Positions 52,799-60,828 of a DNA stretch of 64,000 bases are shown piece after piece. Under the pieces are notes generated by a model. That model was not told the origin of the DNA, searched no databases, and saw only the letters and a list, made by a program, of their open reading frames with translations. Location of the stretch: assembly GCA_045578465.1 (NCBI GenBank), contig JAZNKJ010000009.1:15640-79639 (forward strand). The letters are read 5' to 3'. The translations under genes and the position numbers were made by a program. Within the stretch, counting starts at the first letter, position 1. Every line of letters starts with the position of its first letter. This stretch comes from SIG454 sp045578465. GTDB lineage: Bacteria; Bacillota; Clostridia; Monoglobales; Monoglobaceae.

Positions 52799-53697
52799 TT
52801 TATACAGTAACCCTAAACCCTGCAATTGACTATATTGCAACCACAACGGATTTTAATTTGGGCGAGCTTAACTATGCCGATTCTGCTCAGATGACTTTCG
52901 GCGGAAAAGGTCTTAATGTGTCTGCGGTTTTGTCAACCCTTGATGTGCCTAATATCGCCCTGGGCTTTATAGGTGGTTTTACAGGAGATGCCATTATAAA
53001 AATGGCGGAAGATGCTGGGGTAAAGTGCGACTTTATCCGTTTAGAGGGTCAGAATTCAAGAATAAATGTTAAAATTAAAAGCGGAGAGGAAACCGAACTT
53101 AACGGGAAAGGCCCCGTTGTTTCAGGCACCGCTCTTAACGCTCTATACAGTAAGCTTGGCGAATTAAAAGAGGGGGACATTCTTGTTTTATCAGGAAGCG
53201 TCCCAAATGGAATTTCCCCAACAATTTATATGGATTTAATGTCAAGACTTCCGAAAGGGGTTAAGACTGTTGTTGATGCCTCAGGTCAGGCCCTTAAAAA
53301 TGCTCTAAGCTGTAAACCTTACCTTATAAAGCCAAATGCTCACGAGCTTGGGGATATTTACGGGGTAAAAATTGAAGTTAAAACCGATGCGGTGTTCTAT
53401 GGAAGAAAGCTCATTGATGCCGGAGCGGAAAATGTTCTTGTTTCTCTTGGCGGTGGGGGAGCGGTCCTTGTAACACGCGATGAGGCTTATGAAATGAACG
53501 CCCCTGAGGGAGAGGCGTTAAACTCTGTGGGAGCAGGGGACTCAATGGTGGCAGGCTTCCTTACAGCCATCGTAAACGGCGAGGGGCTTCTTGACGCTTT
53601 AAGACTTGGAATCTGCGCAGGGTCAGCAACGGCTTTTTCGGAAACTCTTGCAACAAAGGACGAAATTTTGAAACTTTTAAACGCAGAGCTTCGCTAA
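52795..53697 (+). CDS. fruK: PfkB-family 1-phosphofructokinase/hexose-phosphate kinase
   Basis: 300-residue ribokinase-fold sugar-phosphate kinase of the 1-phosphofructokinase/tagatose-6-phosphate kinase branch: YTVTLNPAIDYIA at the start, FGGKGLNVSAVLSTLDV, LSGSVPNGISPTIYMDLM, IKPNAHEL and the C-terminal catalytic loop SVGAGDSMVAGFLTAI (Asp is the base). No fructose PTS gene accompanies it, so the substrate may be fructose-1-phosphate or another hexose phosphate. It overlaps rsmI by 4 bp. Confidence 0.85.
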   Translation: MIYTVTLNPAIDYIATTTDFNLGELNYADSAQMTFGGKGLNVSAVLSTLDVPNIALGFIGGFTGDAIIKMAEDAGVKCDFIRLEGQNSRINVKIKSGEETELNGKGPVVSGTALNALYSKLGELKEGDILVLSGSVPNGISPTIYMDLMSRLPKGVKTVVDASGQALKNALSCKPYLIKPNAHELGDIYGVKIEVKTDAVFYGRKLIDAGAENVLVSLGGGGAVLVTRDEAYEMNAPEGEALNSVGAGDSMVAGFLTAIVNGEGLLDALRLGICAGSATAFSETLATKDEILKLLNAELR

Positions 53698-53698
53698 A

Positions 53699-53726
53699 TT
53701 GACTTTTTTGAAAATAAGGGTATAAT
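53699..53726 (+). promoter_or_regulatory. Sigma-A promoter of nadE
   Basis: TTGACT (53699-53704), 16-bp spacer, exact TATAAT (53721-53726), 43 bp before the start. Confidence 0.75.
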
Positions 53727-53768
53727 ATAAACAGAAGAAAAGACAAAGTTAAGTTAAGGAGAACGGTT

Positions 53769-55706
53769 ATGAAAGGGATTATAAGAATATCGGCTGTTGT
53801 GCCGGAAATTTCCGTTGGGAATGTGGACAAAAACCTTGCGGAGATTATGGAAAAAATTAAAGAGGCGAGAGAAAACGGGGCAAGGATTGTTCTCTTCCCT
53901 GAGCTTTCTTTGTGCGGGTATACCTGCGCCGATTTGTTCTTTCAGAAAACCCTTATTTCATCTTCTTATAAAGCAATAAAACGGGTTGCAAGCTTAACTT
54001 TGGAACAGGATATAACAGTAGTTTTAGGTGCGCCTTTAATGTATAAAGGAAGGCTCTTTGACTGCGCATTTGTTATTGCAAAAGGTAAGGTTTTAGGCGT
54101 TGTCCCGAAATCCACTATAAAGAACTATGAAGGCTTTTCGGAAAAGAGATATTTTGCATCAGGGGAAGGCGTAAGAGAAATAATTTCCTCAAAAGAGCTT
54201 ATGTTTAAGGACGAATATGACATTCCTTTCGGGGAGGATTTGATTTTCTCCCTTGGCGGTGCAAGATTCGGAATTGAAATCGGAGAAGACTTAATGTCTC
54301 CCGTTCAAATAAGCAGTCTTTTATCCCTTGGCGGAGCGGAAATAATCTTAAACCCCGGCGCAAACAACGAAACCGTTGGGAGTCGCGAAAAAACCGAAGA
54401 CGCAATAAGAGAGGCTTCAAGAAGAAACCTCTGCGCCTATGCTTTTGCATCCGTTGGGGCAACAGAATCAACCTCTGATATGGTTTTCTCAGGACAGATT
54501 TGCGCTTACGAGAGAGGCAATCTTGTTACTAAAAACGAAACAGTTGCGGCGGAAGAAGATATGCTCTTTATGGATATTGACCTTGACAAAATAAGGGCGG
54601 ACCGTCTTAAAAATACAACCTTTAAGGATTTTATTGATGCAGAACAAAACGAGTTTTGCGAGATTTTAATTGATGTCGAGGAAGAGGAAAACGACGGCAG
54701 ATTTTTGAAGGTAAAAAAAACTCCCTTTATCCCAGAGGATAAAGAGGAGCGAGAAAAAAGATGCAAAGAAATATTTGAAGTTCAGGCAAAAGGCCTTGCA
54801 AAACGCCTTAAAATAACAGGCGGAAAGGCGGTTATCGGCATATCAGGAGGCCTTGACTCAACTCTTGCCCTTTTGGTTTGCACAAGGGCAATGGATATTC
54901 TTGGACTTCCAAGAGAAAATATTTTCGCCCTTACTATGCCTGCTTTCGGCACATCAGGAAGAACATATAACAACGCCAAAAAGCTTATGGAAGCTTTGGG
55001 AGTAACGGCGAAAGAAATAGATATAAAAGATGCCTGCCTCAAACATTTTGAGGACATCGGACACGACAAAGAAAAACTCGATTTGACCTATGAAAATGCT
55101 CAGGCAAGAGAAAGAACCCAGGTCTTGATGGACTATGCGGGCGAAGTCGGCGGTATCGTTGTGGGCACAGGAGATTTAAGCGAAATGGCGCTTGGCTGGT
55201 GCACCTATAACGGCGACCATATGAGTATGTATAGCGTGAACTGCGGAATTCCCAAAACTTTGATTTTTGAGATTGTTAAAACCCTTTCTATGACGGAAGC
55301 TTTTGAAAATGCAAAAGAGGTTTTAGAGGATGTTGTTGACACACCCGTAAGTCCCGAGCTTTTGCCTCCCGATAAAAAAGGTGAGATTTCTCAGGAAACG
55401 GAAAGTCTTGTTGGGCCGTATATTCTCCACGATTTCTTTATATATAATGTCATCCGTTTCGGATTTTCTCCAAGCAAGATTTTTGAAATGGCGAAAATCG
55501 CCTTTAAGGATGATTTTTCAGAAGAAATCCTATTAAAATGGCTTAAAAATTTCTATAAGAGATTTTTCACTCAGCAATTTAAAAGAAACTGCGTCCCCGA
55601 CGGGATTAAAATAGGAAGCGTTGGCCTTTCTCCAAGAGGCGACTTCTCTATGCCGTCTGACGCGGCAGCAGACATCTGGCTCCGCGAAGCCGAAAATTTA
55701 ATATAA
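53769..55706 (+). CDS. nadE: Glutamine-dependent NAD+ synthetase
   Basis: Amidates deamido-NAD to NAD using glutamine. 645 residues, the two-domain form. An N-terminal nitrilase-fold glutaminase (~1-270) shows Glu in FPELSLCGYTC and Lys in VPKSTIKNYEGF. The usual Cys position lies in the segment RFGIEIGEDLMSP, which reads E-I-G-E-D where most relatives have E-I/V-C-E-D. The C-terminal synthetase has the PP-loop GISGGLDSTLALLV near 357 and GTGDLSEMALGWCTYNGDH. The absence of the expected Cys in that segment suggests the glutaminase may be impaired. Confidence 0.94.
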   Translation: MKGIIRISAVVPEISVGNVDKNLAEIMEKIKEARENGARIVLFPELSLCGYTCADLFFQKTLISSSYKAIKRVASLTLEQDITVVLGAPLMYKGRLFDCAFVIAKGKVLGVVPKSTIKNYEGFSEKRYFASGEGVREIISSKELMFKDEYDIPFGEDLIFSLGGARFGIEIGEDLMSPVQISSLLSLGGAEIILNPGANNETVGSREKTEDAIREASRRNLCAYAFASVGATESTSDMVFSGQICAYERGNLVTKNETVAAEEDMLFMDIDLDKIRADRLKNTTFKDFIDAEQNEFCEILIDVEEEENDGRFLKVKKTPFIPEDKEEREKRCKEIFEVQAKGLAKRLKITGGKAVIGISGGLDSTLALLVCTRAMDILGLPRENIFALTMPAFGTSGRTYNNAKKLMEALGVTAKEIDIKDACLKHFEDIGHDKEKLDLTYENAQARERTQVLMDYAGEVGGIVVGTGDLSEMALGWCTYNGDHMSMYSVNCGIPKTLIFEIVKTLSMTEAFENAKEVLEDVVDTPVSPELLPPDKKGEISQETESLVGPYILHDFFIYNVIRFGFSPSKIFEMAKIAFKDDFSEEILLKWLKNFYKRFFTQQFKRNCVPDGIKIGSVGLSPRGDFSMPSDAAADIWLREAENLI

Positions 55707-55710
55707 AAAT

Positions 55711-55742
55711 AAAAGAGCTTTGAATTCTCAAAGCTCTTTTTT
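55711..55742 (+). terminator. Terminator after nadE
   Basis: 13-bp perfect stem (55711-55723 with 55728-55740), 4-nt loop, T-run to 55742. Confidence 0.88.
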
Positions 55743-55856
55743 GTGTTTAAAATAAGGGATGAGCAGGAAGAAATCGGTGTTATAGACAGTGGTTTTGAAG
55801 AAATATACATACCCGCTGTTACTATGCCTGTGACCTTGAACATGGGGACAGCTTAA
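55743..55856 (+). pseudogene. Short orphan reading frame (gene remnant)
   Basis: A 37-codon open stretch starting inside the nadE terminator's T-run and ending at TAA 55854-55856. It reads DEQEEIGVIDSGFEEIYIPA then VTMPVTLNMGTA, which looks like coding sequence but has no start site of its own. I do not recognise the parent family. Probably the tail of a gene whose front has been lost. Confidence 0.3.
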
Positions 55857-55987
55857 AGAATTTTGATAAGATGTTTTAGTTTCAAGAGAGAGAAGTGTTT
55901 TTATTTGTTGAAGAAATTCCTTATATAAAAACCATCCGGTGAAAACACTCCTTCAAAAAAGTCAGCGGATTTATACTGTGAGAGATT

Positions 55988-56285
55988 TTATATGTCTATT
56001 GTCAGATCTGAGTCTATAATATCGTTAATCGACTTCTCGCCGGAAACAATCGTCAATCCATTTTCTCCGCCTTGTAGTTTTCCTTCGATAGTGTCATAAA
56101 TAAGCGGACAATTTTCGTGCTTATCTTTGACTTCAACAGAAAAATTTTCCGGTCGATTATTTTCAGGCTCTCTATGAAAGTTTGTTCTCTATCCTTTATG
56201 GAATCAAAAAAATCTTCTAAAATGTTGCTTCCAATGTGGGCAACGAATTCAAAATTTAGAGAAAACTCTTGAAAAATTAAATGGA
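55988..56285 (-). pseudogene. Frameshifted remnant of an unknown gene
   Basis: Two overlapping leftward frames each look like protein. The upstream one, from about 56280, reads FEFVAHIGSNILEDFFDSIK and onward. The downstream one (56188 to the TAA at 55988-55990) reads RPENFSVEVKDKHENCPLIY, then IEGKLQGGENGLTIVSGEKS and IIDSDLTIDI. A frameshift around 56150-56190 would join them. No initiation signal is seen and no family is recognised. It fits decayed accessory DNA; a chance pair of open frames cannot be excluded. Confidence 0.35.
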
Positions 56286-56297
56286 GAGTGATACAAT
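56269..56297 (+). promoter_or_regulatory. Sigma-A promoter of the two-gene cassette
   Basis: TTGAAA (56269-56274), 17-bp spacer, TACAAT (56292-56297). It lies 33 bp before ATG 56330. Confidence 0.7.
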
Positions 56298-56329
56298 AAA
56301 GGTGAAAAAAGTGAAAGCGAGTCGATATA

Positions 56330-56806
56330 ATGAATGAGCACGTTGAACAAAGCTTTGTTGGTTCATCAGAAAGTGGTGTGACAAAATATTTAGATTTTTG
56401 TTATTTAGATAATATTATCGGAAAACCATTATTGAAAAGAGAAATTCAATCTATTATTCAATTAGCAGAAAAAGGGCTTTTGGATGATGCATATTCAAAA
56501 ACGGTTAACATGTTGATGATAATTCTTGCTGAATATATTGCTCCCAAATTAGACAAAAAAGAGTATTTCTCATTTTATGATGCAATAGAGTATTTAATCA
56601 TCCATTCAGAGAAGGAAATAGCGGGTGCATTAACTTCAATAAATGGCGAGTTTAACTTTGTCGAGGAAATAAATGAAATGGCATTGTTTTATTTGCTTTC
56701 GTTAGTAACTTATACATACGATATGCTACTTGATAGATATGGCGAAATGGAGTTTATGGATGAAGGGGCGCCAAGAACTAAGAAAGGAACAAAAAATGAA
56801 TTATGA
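56330..56806 (+). CDS. Unknown acidic helical protein of the islet
   Basis: 158 residues from ATG 56330, mostly helical, no signal peptide or clear membrane helix, rich in E, I and L (KPLLKREIQSIIQLAEKG, EYLIIHSEKEIAGALTSI). No family recognised. ATG 56330 has a poor ribosome binding site. By contrast AAAGGTG sits 7 bases before GTG 56311, which opens a frame reading MKASRYNE and then stops at 56335-56337, overlapping the ATG. The local AATGAATG is a 4-bp tandem duplication; removing one copy fuses MKASRYN to EHVEQSF in frame. So either a coupled leader peptide or a frameshifted start. It overlaps the next gene by 11 bp. Confidence 0.6.
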   Translation: MNEHVEQSFVGSSESGVTKYLDFCYLDNIIGKPLLKREIQSIIQLAEKGLLDDAYSKTVNMLMIILAEYIAPKLDKKEYFSFYDAIEYLIIHSEKEIAGALTSINGEFNFVEEINEMALFYLLSLVTYTYDMLLDRYGEMEFMDEGAPRTKKGTKNEL

Positions 56807-57134
56807 TGTTGAATATGAGCTCTTTAATTTCACACTTAAAGAAATTTTGATGATACTTTCGGTAACACTTACCGAAAGAGAGTTTGAGTTTATGGCTTTT
56901 CGTTTAGGACTTTTGATAGATAGAAAATTTAGTGAGAAAGAATTGCAAACTAATTACCTGGAATTGCAAAAACAACGGATAATTATTCCGCACTCGTTTC
57001 AAGAAATTGCTCTTAGGTACGGCTATACCCTTGTGAGAACAAAAGCTATAGCTACAAAAATAGACAGAAAGATTCTAAACACTCTTCGTCATAATAAAAT
57101 TCGCAGTGCCAAATTAAAAGCTTTTCTGGAGTAG
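56796..57134 (+). CDS. Stand-alone sigma-70 region-4-like protein
   Basis: 112 residues from ATG 56796, with AAAGGA 7 bases upstream; it overlaps the preceding gene by 11 bp. Residues 25-39 (LTEREFEFMAFRLGL) match region 4.1. Residues 67-99 (SFQEIALRYGYTLVRTKAI then DRKILNTLRH) match the region 4.2 helix-turn-helix, and IRSAKLKAFLE matches the C-terminal tail of primary sigma factors. About 27 residues are inserted between 4.1 and the helix-turn-helix, and region 2 is missing. Such proteins are frequent in clostridial mobile elements as regulators. It may bind -35-like DNA or core polymerase; not shown. Confidence 0.7.
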   Translation: MNYDVEYELFNFTLKEILMILSVTLTEREFEFMAFRLGLLIDRKFSEKELQTNYLELQKQRIIIPHSFQEIALRYGYTLVRTKAIATKIDRKILNTLRHNKIRSAKLKAFLE

Positions 57135-57168
57135 TAATGTAGAGCAAATTGATCTTACATATAAAAAA

Positions 57169-57199
57169 GGTACAGCTATATTAGCTGTACCTTTTTTTT
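57169..57199. terminator. Terminator of the cassette / tRNA-Leu(CAG)
   Basis: 9-bp perfect stem GGTACAGCT (57169-57177) with AGCTGTACC (57183-57191), then eight T's; A's on the left allow it to serve the leftward tRNA as well. Confidence 0.88.
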
Positions 57200-57202
57200 C
57201 AG

Positions 57203-57289
57203 TGGTGCGGATGACAAGATTTGAACTTGCACCGAGAAACCTCGACTGGCACCTGAAGCCAGCGCGTCTGCCGATTCCGCCACATCCGC
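57203..57289 (-). tRNA. tRNA-Leu (anticodon CAG)
   Basis: Leftward class II tRNA. GCGGATG (57289-57283) pairs with CATCCGC (57213-57207), discriminator A at 57206, encoded CCA 57205-57203. Anticodon stem CTGGC/GCCAG with loop TTCAGGT gives CAG at 57255-57253. The long variable arm is as expected for leucine. Its 3' end faces the islet, the usual side of integration, but no direct repeat of the tRNA end was seen at the far edge. Confidence 0.95.
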
Positions 57290-57343
57290 ATTTGACCAGC
57301 AAAAAAATTGTATCACAAAACTGTTTTTTAGTCAATGATTTTT

Positions 57344-58567
57344 CTAACTTTCAATTTTTGAAGGGTTAATTTTCTTTATGCTCACAAGAAGAACAAGAGG
57401 GAAAATTACGGAAACAAAAATTCCTGCTTTAAGGCCTGCCTGCTCAGGTCCTACCCCTAAAACATTTCCGAGGTTTGTATAAGTCTTAACTAAATCTGCA
57501 ACAATTCCTGCTATGTATGGGCCGAAGGTACAGCCTAGATCTCCGAAAAAGGCAAGGAGACCGAAAAGGGTTGTTCCGCCTTTTGGAAAGCATCTTGATG
57601 CCAGAGAAAAACAGCCGGGCCAGAGAATGCTTGACCCAAGGCCAAGAAGTGCACAACCGATTAAAGCGATAGCAGGGGACGGGGAAAGGGAAGTTAAAAG
57701 ATAACAGATAATCCCTAGAACCGCAGAGCCAATAAGGGTAAGACGAAGATTTATTTTATTCCCCAAGAAGCCATAAAGAACTCTTCCAGAGCCCATAAAA
57801 AGAGCGAAAAGTCCGGGGCCTAAAAGGTCGCCCACTACCTTTGAAACTCCAAGGCCCTTTTCTGCGAAAAGAGAGGACCACTGGGCAATTGTCATTTCCG
57901 TTGCCCCTGAGCAGAGCATCATCAAAAGAAAAAGACAAAAGGTTTTAGAACTAAGAAGCTCCCGAAGGGGAGTTTTTTCTTCTTTTGAAACCATAGGTGC
58001 AAAAGGAACTCTCAAAAAATTAAAGATATTTACAAAAGGAATAATCGCCCAGATAATCGGAAGAATAAACCAGTTTTGCCCCCCTAAAAGCTTTAAGGCA
58101 AGGGTTGAGAATAGGACAACCGCAAGCTGTCCCCAGCAGTAAAAGGAATGAAGAAGACTCATAGCGGAGGACTTGCTTTCCGAGGGGATTGCGTCAACCA
58201 CAGGGCTTACCATAACCTCAATAAGCCCGCTTCCGTAGGCATAAAAAACTATGGCGATTATCATTCCGACATAGGGAGAGGGCAGAATTTTCGGGAGAAC
58301 GCCCAAAAGGACAAGACCAATGGTGCTTACAATATGGGCAAGAACGATTGAATTTCTGCAACCGAATTTATCCACCGTATAAACCGAAAGAATGTCAGTT
58401 ATAATCTGCACTCCGAAATTTATAAAGATAAGGAAGCTTATCTGGGTCAGGGAGATATTATAATCCTGCTGAAAGATAACAAAAAACACAGGGGCGAGGT
58501 TGTTTACAATCGCCTGAGTGAAATATCCGATATAGCAAGAAAGAATTGTTGACTTATATGAAGCCAT
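57344..58567 (-). CDS. Major facilitator superfamily transporter
   Basis: 407 residues with twelve predicted membrane helices. MFS hallmarks: VYTVDKFGCRNSIVLAH after helix 2 (GxxxDxxGxR/K-like loop), LLHSFYCWGQLAVVL in helix 5, and a central cytoplasmic loop MVSKEEKTPLRELL before the second half. It begins AIVNNLAPVFFVIFQQDYNISLTQISFLIF, similar to FucP/sugar-type MFS proteins. Substrate unknown. It is 11 bp after rseP on the same strand, so it may be the last gene of the pyrH-rseP transcript. Confidence 0.88.
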   Translation of the reverse strand: MASYKSTILSCYIGYFTQAIVNNLAPVFFVIFQQDYNISLTQISFLIFINFGVQIITDILSVYTVDKFGCRNSIVLAHIVSTIGLVLLGVLPKILPSPYVGMIIAIVFYAYGSGLIEVMVSPVVDAIPSESKSSAMSLLHSFYCWGQLAVVLFSTLALKLLGGQNWFILPIIWAIIPFVNIFNFLRVPFAPMVSKEEKTPLRELLSSKTFCLFLLMMLCSGATEMTIAQWSSLFAEKGLGVSKVVGDLLGPGLFALFMGSGRVLYGFLGNKINLRLTLIGSAVLGIICYLLTSLSPSPAIALIGCALLGLGSSILWPGCFSLASRCFPKGGTTLFGLLAFFGDLGCTFGPYIAGIVADLVKTYTNLGNVLGVGPEQAGLKAGIFVSVIFPLVLLVSIKKINPSKIES

Positions 58568-58578
58568 TTAATAATCAC

Positions 58579-59628
58579 CTAACCTATAATTCTTAAAATG
58601 TCGTTCCATGTGGCAAAAACCATTAAACCAAGGAGGAGAATAAGGCCGAGAAAATGGACTATCCCCTCTTTTTCAGGTGGAATTCTCCGCCTGATAATAA
58701 GCTCAATTAATATGAAGAAAATTCTTCCGCCGTCCAGAGCAGGGAAAGGAAGAAGATTCATAATTCCGATGTTGACCGAAATAAATCCTGCCAAAAACAA
58801 AAGATTTAAAAGTCCCAAAAGTCCGCCTCCGCTGCTTGTTACGGCGTTTTCCATCTGGTCAATAACTCCCACGGGGCCTGATAAATCGCTGAGCTTTGCC
58901 TCTCCCGAAAGGAGCATATCAAGACTTAGAAATACGATTTTCCCCATATAAACCGTCTGGAAAAAGCTCTCTCTTAAAACGCCGAAGAAAGTAGGGGGCT
59001 TGATTGCATTTTGAATACCGATTATTTTATAGGTATTTCCCTGGGCCTCATATTCATAAAGAGGAATGTTTTCAAAGGTCTTCTTTTCCCCGTCTCTTTT
59101 AACGGTTATGTCAAAAGAGTCATTTTCGGAGAAAGAAAGAGCAACTGAAATTTCCTGCTGGATATTTACGCTGTGGCCGTTGATTTCGGTTATAATGTCT
59201 CCCTCTTCAATATATGAAGAAGCAGGTGCATCTGGCATAACATTTAAAACCGTTGTTGTAGGGAGCCCGCCTTTTGCAGAGAAAGAAATAACCAGAAGGG
59301 AGATTATAAACCCTAAAACAATGTTCATAAACGCCCCTGAGGCTAAAATAACAAATCGGGCAAACTTGGACTTTTTGGAGAAAGAGCCTTCCTCCTCGCT
59401 ATCCCCGTCTTCCCCCTCCATCTGACAAAAACCGCCGATTGGGATGGCGCGGACAGAATATTTTGTCCCCGTTTTTCCTTGCTTTGACCAGATTTTCGGT
59501 CCCATTCCAATAGCGAATTCGTGGACCGTAACACCAAAAATACGGGCAGAGATAAAGTGCCCGAATTCATGGACGAATATTATAACTGAAAAGAATAAAA
59601 TCGCAAAGACAATAGTTAAAAATGTCAT
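58579..59628 (-). CDS. rseP: Site-2 intramembrane zinc protease RseP
   Basis: M50B protease cleaving membrane-anchored anti-sigma factors and signal-peptide remnants. 349 residues. HEFGH (zinc ligands and catalytic Glu) is in the first helix near residue 20. A PDZ domain follows (~110-200; TVLNVMPDAPASSYIEEGDII). The third zinc ligand is in NLLPFPALDGGRIFFILIE near 295. It overlaps dxr by 4 bp. Order dxr-rseP is standard. Confidence 0.95.
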   Translation of the reverse strand: MTFLTIVFAILFFSVIIFVHEFGHFISARIFGVTVHEFAIGMGPKIWSKQGKTGTKYSVRAIPIGGFCQMEGEDGDSEEEGSFSKKSKFARFVILASGAFMNIVLGFIISLLVISFSAKGGLPTTTVLNVMPDAPASSYIEEGDIITEINGHSVNIQQEISVALSFSENDSFDITVKRDGEKKTFENIPLYEYEAQGNTYKIIGIQNAIKPPTFFGVLRESFFQTVYMGKIVFLSLDMLLSGEAKLSDLSGPVGVIDQMENAVTSSGGGLLGLLNLLFLAGFISVNIGIMNLLPFPALDGGRIFFILIELIIRRRIPPEKEGIVHFLGLILLLGLMVFATWNDILRIIG

Positions 59629-60764
59629 TTAAAGCGCTCCCTTACATCTGCATCAATTCTTAATATATCATCTATTGTGGGATTTTCGATGTTTTTATAT
59701 TCGCTTAAAGTTTTTTCAACTGTTTCTCCGATTTGGAGGAAAGAGATTTCTCCCTTTAAGAATTTCTCAACTGCAACTTCGTTTGAAGCGTTTAAAACAG
59801 TCGGCATAATTCCGCCCATCTTTCCTGCCTCTTTTGCAAGGCGCAAGCAGGAGAAGGTCTCCTCATCAGGCTCGAAAAATGTGAGTTTTTTAAGGTCGGC
59901 AAAATTAAGCCTTTTGTCAGGCGATGGAAGCCTCTTTGGATAGGTAAAAGCATACTGAATCGGGTGCTTCATTGACGGAAGAGAAAGCTGAGCGATAACG
60001 CTTAAATCTTCATATTCCACCATTGAATGAATTATGCTCTCTCTCTGAACAACAACTTCAATATCGTCGATGTCCACTCCGAAAAGCCATTTTGCCTCAA
60101 TAACTTCAAGACCTTTATTCATAAGTGTTGCGCTGTCTATTGTAATTTTCGCTCCCATACTCCAATTAGGGTGAGAGAGCGCCATTTCTTTTGTAACTCC
60201 TTTAAGTTCATCACGGGTTTTCCCGAAGAACGGCCCACCTGACGCGGTTAAAAGGATTTTTCTTATTTTGTTATGGCGGTTCCCCTCTAAACTCTGGAAA
60301 ATTGCACAGTGTTCACTGTCAACGGGAAGAAGTCTGACTTTTTTCTCCGCAATTTTGTCCATAAAAAGCTTTCCTGCCGTAACCAGAGTTTCCTTGTTGG
60401 CAAGAGCGATGTCCTTTCCGCTCTCTATTGCGTGAATGGTTGGGACAAGGCCTGAAAAACCTACGATAGAAGATAAAACCATCTCACTTTCAGGATGGGT
60501 TGCAACCTCTATAAGCCCCTCCTGGCCGCTTAAAACCTTAACTGAGGTGTCAGAGAGTCGGACTTTAAGGTCCTTTGCCCCTTCTTCTGAAAAGACCGCA
60601 ACAATCTGGGGGGAGTATTTTCTCGCCTGCTCTTCGAGCAGTCGGACATTTTTGTTTCCGCTTATTGCTTTAATATTTATATCTTTAATTCCTTTAAGGT
60701 CGTCTACAACATTGAGGGCCTGAGTTCCGATTGAACCCGTTGAGCCTAAGATTGAAATGTTCAT
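59625..60764 (-). CDS. dxr: 1-deoxy-D-xylulose-5-phosphate reductoisomerase
   Basis: Second step of the MEP isoprenoid pathway. 379 residues. NADPH loop ILGSTGSIGTQALNVV at the start, LLPVDSEHCAIFQSLEG, LTASGGPFFGKTRDEL, THPNWSMGAKITIDSATLMNKG-type block (SHPNWSMGAKITIDSATLMN), and NASNEVAVEKFL are all present. It lies 64 bp after cdsA and feeds undecaprenyl synthesis by uppS. Confidence 0.97.
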   Translation of the reverse strand: MNISILGSTGSIGTQALNVVDDLKGIKDINIKAISGNKNVRLLEEQARKYSPQIVAVFSEEGAKDLKVRLSDTSVKVLSGQEGLIEVATHPESEMVLSSIVGFSGLVPTIHAIESGKDIALANKETLVTAGKLFMDKIAEKKVRLLPVDSEHCAIFQSLEGNRHNKIRKILLTASGGPFFGKTRDELKGVTKEMALSHPNWSMGAKITIDSATLMNKGLEVIEAKWLFGVDIDDIEVVVQRESIIHSMVEYEDLSVIAQLSLPSMKHPIQYAFTYPKRLPSPDKRLNFADLKKLTFFEPDEETFSCLRLAKEAGKMGGIMPTVLNASNEVAVEKFLKGEISFLQIGETVEKTLSEYKNIENPTIDDILRIDADVRERFK

Positions 60765-60828
60765 ATCTTTACCTCTTTTAAATTAAAAGGGGCAGGCAAC
60801 TTGCCGCCCCTAAGATTATCTTTAATTG

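Noticed and set aside
57203..57289. Integration att site at tRNA-Leu(CAG)
   Set aside because: No direct repeat of the tRNA 3' end was found near 55.74 kb and there is no integrase, so integration at the tRNA is only suggested by position.
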